DNA of 7,484 nucleotides from contig JAESSL010000160.1 in NCBI GenBank assembly GCA_016764135.1, positions 1-7,484 of the forward strand, in the 5' to 3' direction. Positions 6,889-7,484 of this stretch are shown here, piece by piece; within the stretch, counting starts at the first letter, position 1, and each line of letters starts with the position of its first letter. The position numbers and the translations under genes were made by a program. The stretch is from Alphaproteobacteria bacterium (GTDB taxonomy: Bacteria; Pseudomonadota; Alphaproteobacteria; UBA8366; GCA-2717185). Under the pieces are notes generated by a model that had not been told where the DNA came from, did not search any database, and saw only the letters and a program-made list of their open reading frames with translations.

Positions 6889-7484
6889 CGATTGGCGCGC
6901 CGGATAGCCTCGACAAAGTCGCGTGTGCGCATCCCGATTGTCACGCCTGCCGCTTCGGCGGCGGCGTTGATGCGGGAGAGTACGCCGTCTTCATAAATTG
7001 ATCGGGCGTCGCCAATGCGAGCGCTGTCGGCGGCGACCGTGGCGGCGGGAATGTTGCGTTGGTTCAAAGCGGGCAGGCGGCTCAGGCCGGAATCGTCGAT
7101 ACCGATGCCAGCGTCATGAAACACCGCGCCCAGGGCATCCTGCCGCAACGCCGTTTCCGGGCGTCCGCCAAGCGCTTGACCGTGGGATCCGACAATAAGA
7201 ATTCGGCGGGCGTCTTCTGGTAAAACAAGAGATGCGGAATCAAGCCCCCAGACTTCGGGCGGTCCGGGTTCCAGTTGAAACCGGCTTTCAGCCATGACAG
7301 GCGGTGCGCCGGTCGGGCCGTTTGCGTCCCGCATAATCGCCGCGCAGGCGGCGCAGCTTTGATCCGGGGCGCAGCCAAGCGAGCGGGCCGTTTCGTTGAC
7401 ATGACTGATGACGCCGCGCGCCATCATGTCGCCGCCATCGCCAATGCGTGCGGACAGATGTGATATGGCGGCGCCGGCGACGCC
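6885..7484 (-). CDS. Unrecognised protein with duplicated 'SARIGD' module (5' end missing)
   Basis: I do not recognise a named family. The frame is open from the right edge down to TAA at 6885-6887, giving 199 visible residues. Residues 11-51 and 154-194 align without gaps: both start SARIGD and continue GV-(I/L)-S-x-(V/I)-N-x-x-A-x-x-x-x-G, with 12 of 41 identical. This indicates two tandem copies of a module of about 143 residues. Between them lie LDSASLV (81-87), ILIVGSHGQALGG (95-107), AVFHDAGIGIDDSGLSRLPAL (120-140) and IPAATV (145-150); the dense G/H/D motifs look like an enzyme active site. The first copy ends in a cysteine cluster (C38, C44, C47) absent from the second. No signal peptide or membrane segment is visible. 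ATGs at 7425-7427 and 7422-7424 lie inside the first copy, downstream of its SARIGD, so the true start is beyond the window. It converges on the ThDP gene with interlocked stop codons. Confidence 0.75.
   Translation of the reverse strand, partial: GVAGAAISHLSARIGDGGDMMARGVISHVNETARSLGCAPDQSCAACAAIMRDANGPTGAPPVMAESRFQLEPGPPEVWGLDSASLVLPEDARRILIVGSHGQALGGRPETALRQDALGAVFHDAGIGIDDSGLSRLPALNQRNIPAATVAADSARIGDARSIYEDGVLSRINAAAEAAGVTIGMRTRDFVEAIRRANR

Noticed and set aside
7422..7427. ATG codons at 7425-7427 or 7422-7424 as the start of the minus-strand gene.
   Set aside because: The frame is open to the window edge, and the codons before these ATGs encode SARIGD, matching the second copy of the module, so they are internal methionines.

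Overview
The window looks like a chromosomal stretch of a proteobacterium, most likely an alphaproteobacterium. The basis is moderately high GC, strong NNC/NNG codon bias with long antisense open frames, and protein sequences that read like alphaproteobacterial versions of their families. This placement rests on protein style only and is an inference. I see no transposase, integrase, tRNA, rRNA, CRISPR array or phage gene.

Layout. Five genes lie on the + strand and one on the - strand. (1) 3-854: C-terminal three quarters of an Old Yellow Enzyme-type flavin oxidoreductase, cut by the left edge. (2) 851-2074: a threonine-synthase-like PLP enzyme, coupled to gene 1 by an ATGA overlap. (3) A 223-base gap with two hairpins and three tandem 26-base repeats, then 2298-3491: metZ, O-succinylhomoserine sulfhydrylase. 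(4) 3560-5083: a single-chain SAF + UxaA-type dehydratase/lyase (altronate/galactarate dehydratase and sulfolactate sulfo-lyase superfamily). (5) 5131-6888: a thiamine-diphosphate enzyme of the acetolactate synthase superfamily, preceded by a perfect palindrome. (6) Complement 6885-7484: an unrecognised protein with two homologous copies of a 'SARIGD' module, running off the right edge. Its stop codon interlocks with that of gene 5 in the palindrome TTAA.

How they may fit together. Genes 2 and 3 act on activated homoserines at the Thr/Met branch if they do what their families usually do. Genes 4 and 5 look like a catabolic pair: a lyase making a 2-oxo acid and a ThDP enzyme that could decarboxylate or ligate it. 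Gene 1 could supply a flavin-dependent reduction. The combination does not match a characterised pathway I can name. The most open items are the duplicated-module protein (gene 6), the substrate of the gene 4/5 pair, and the repeat- and hairpin-rich leader of metZ.
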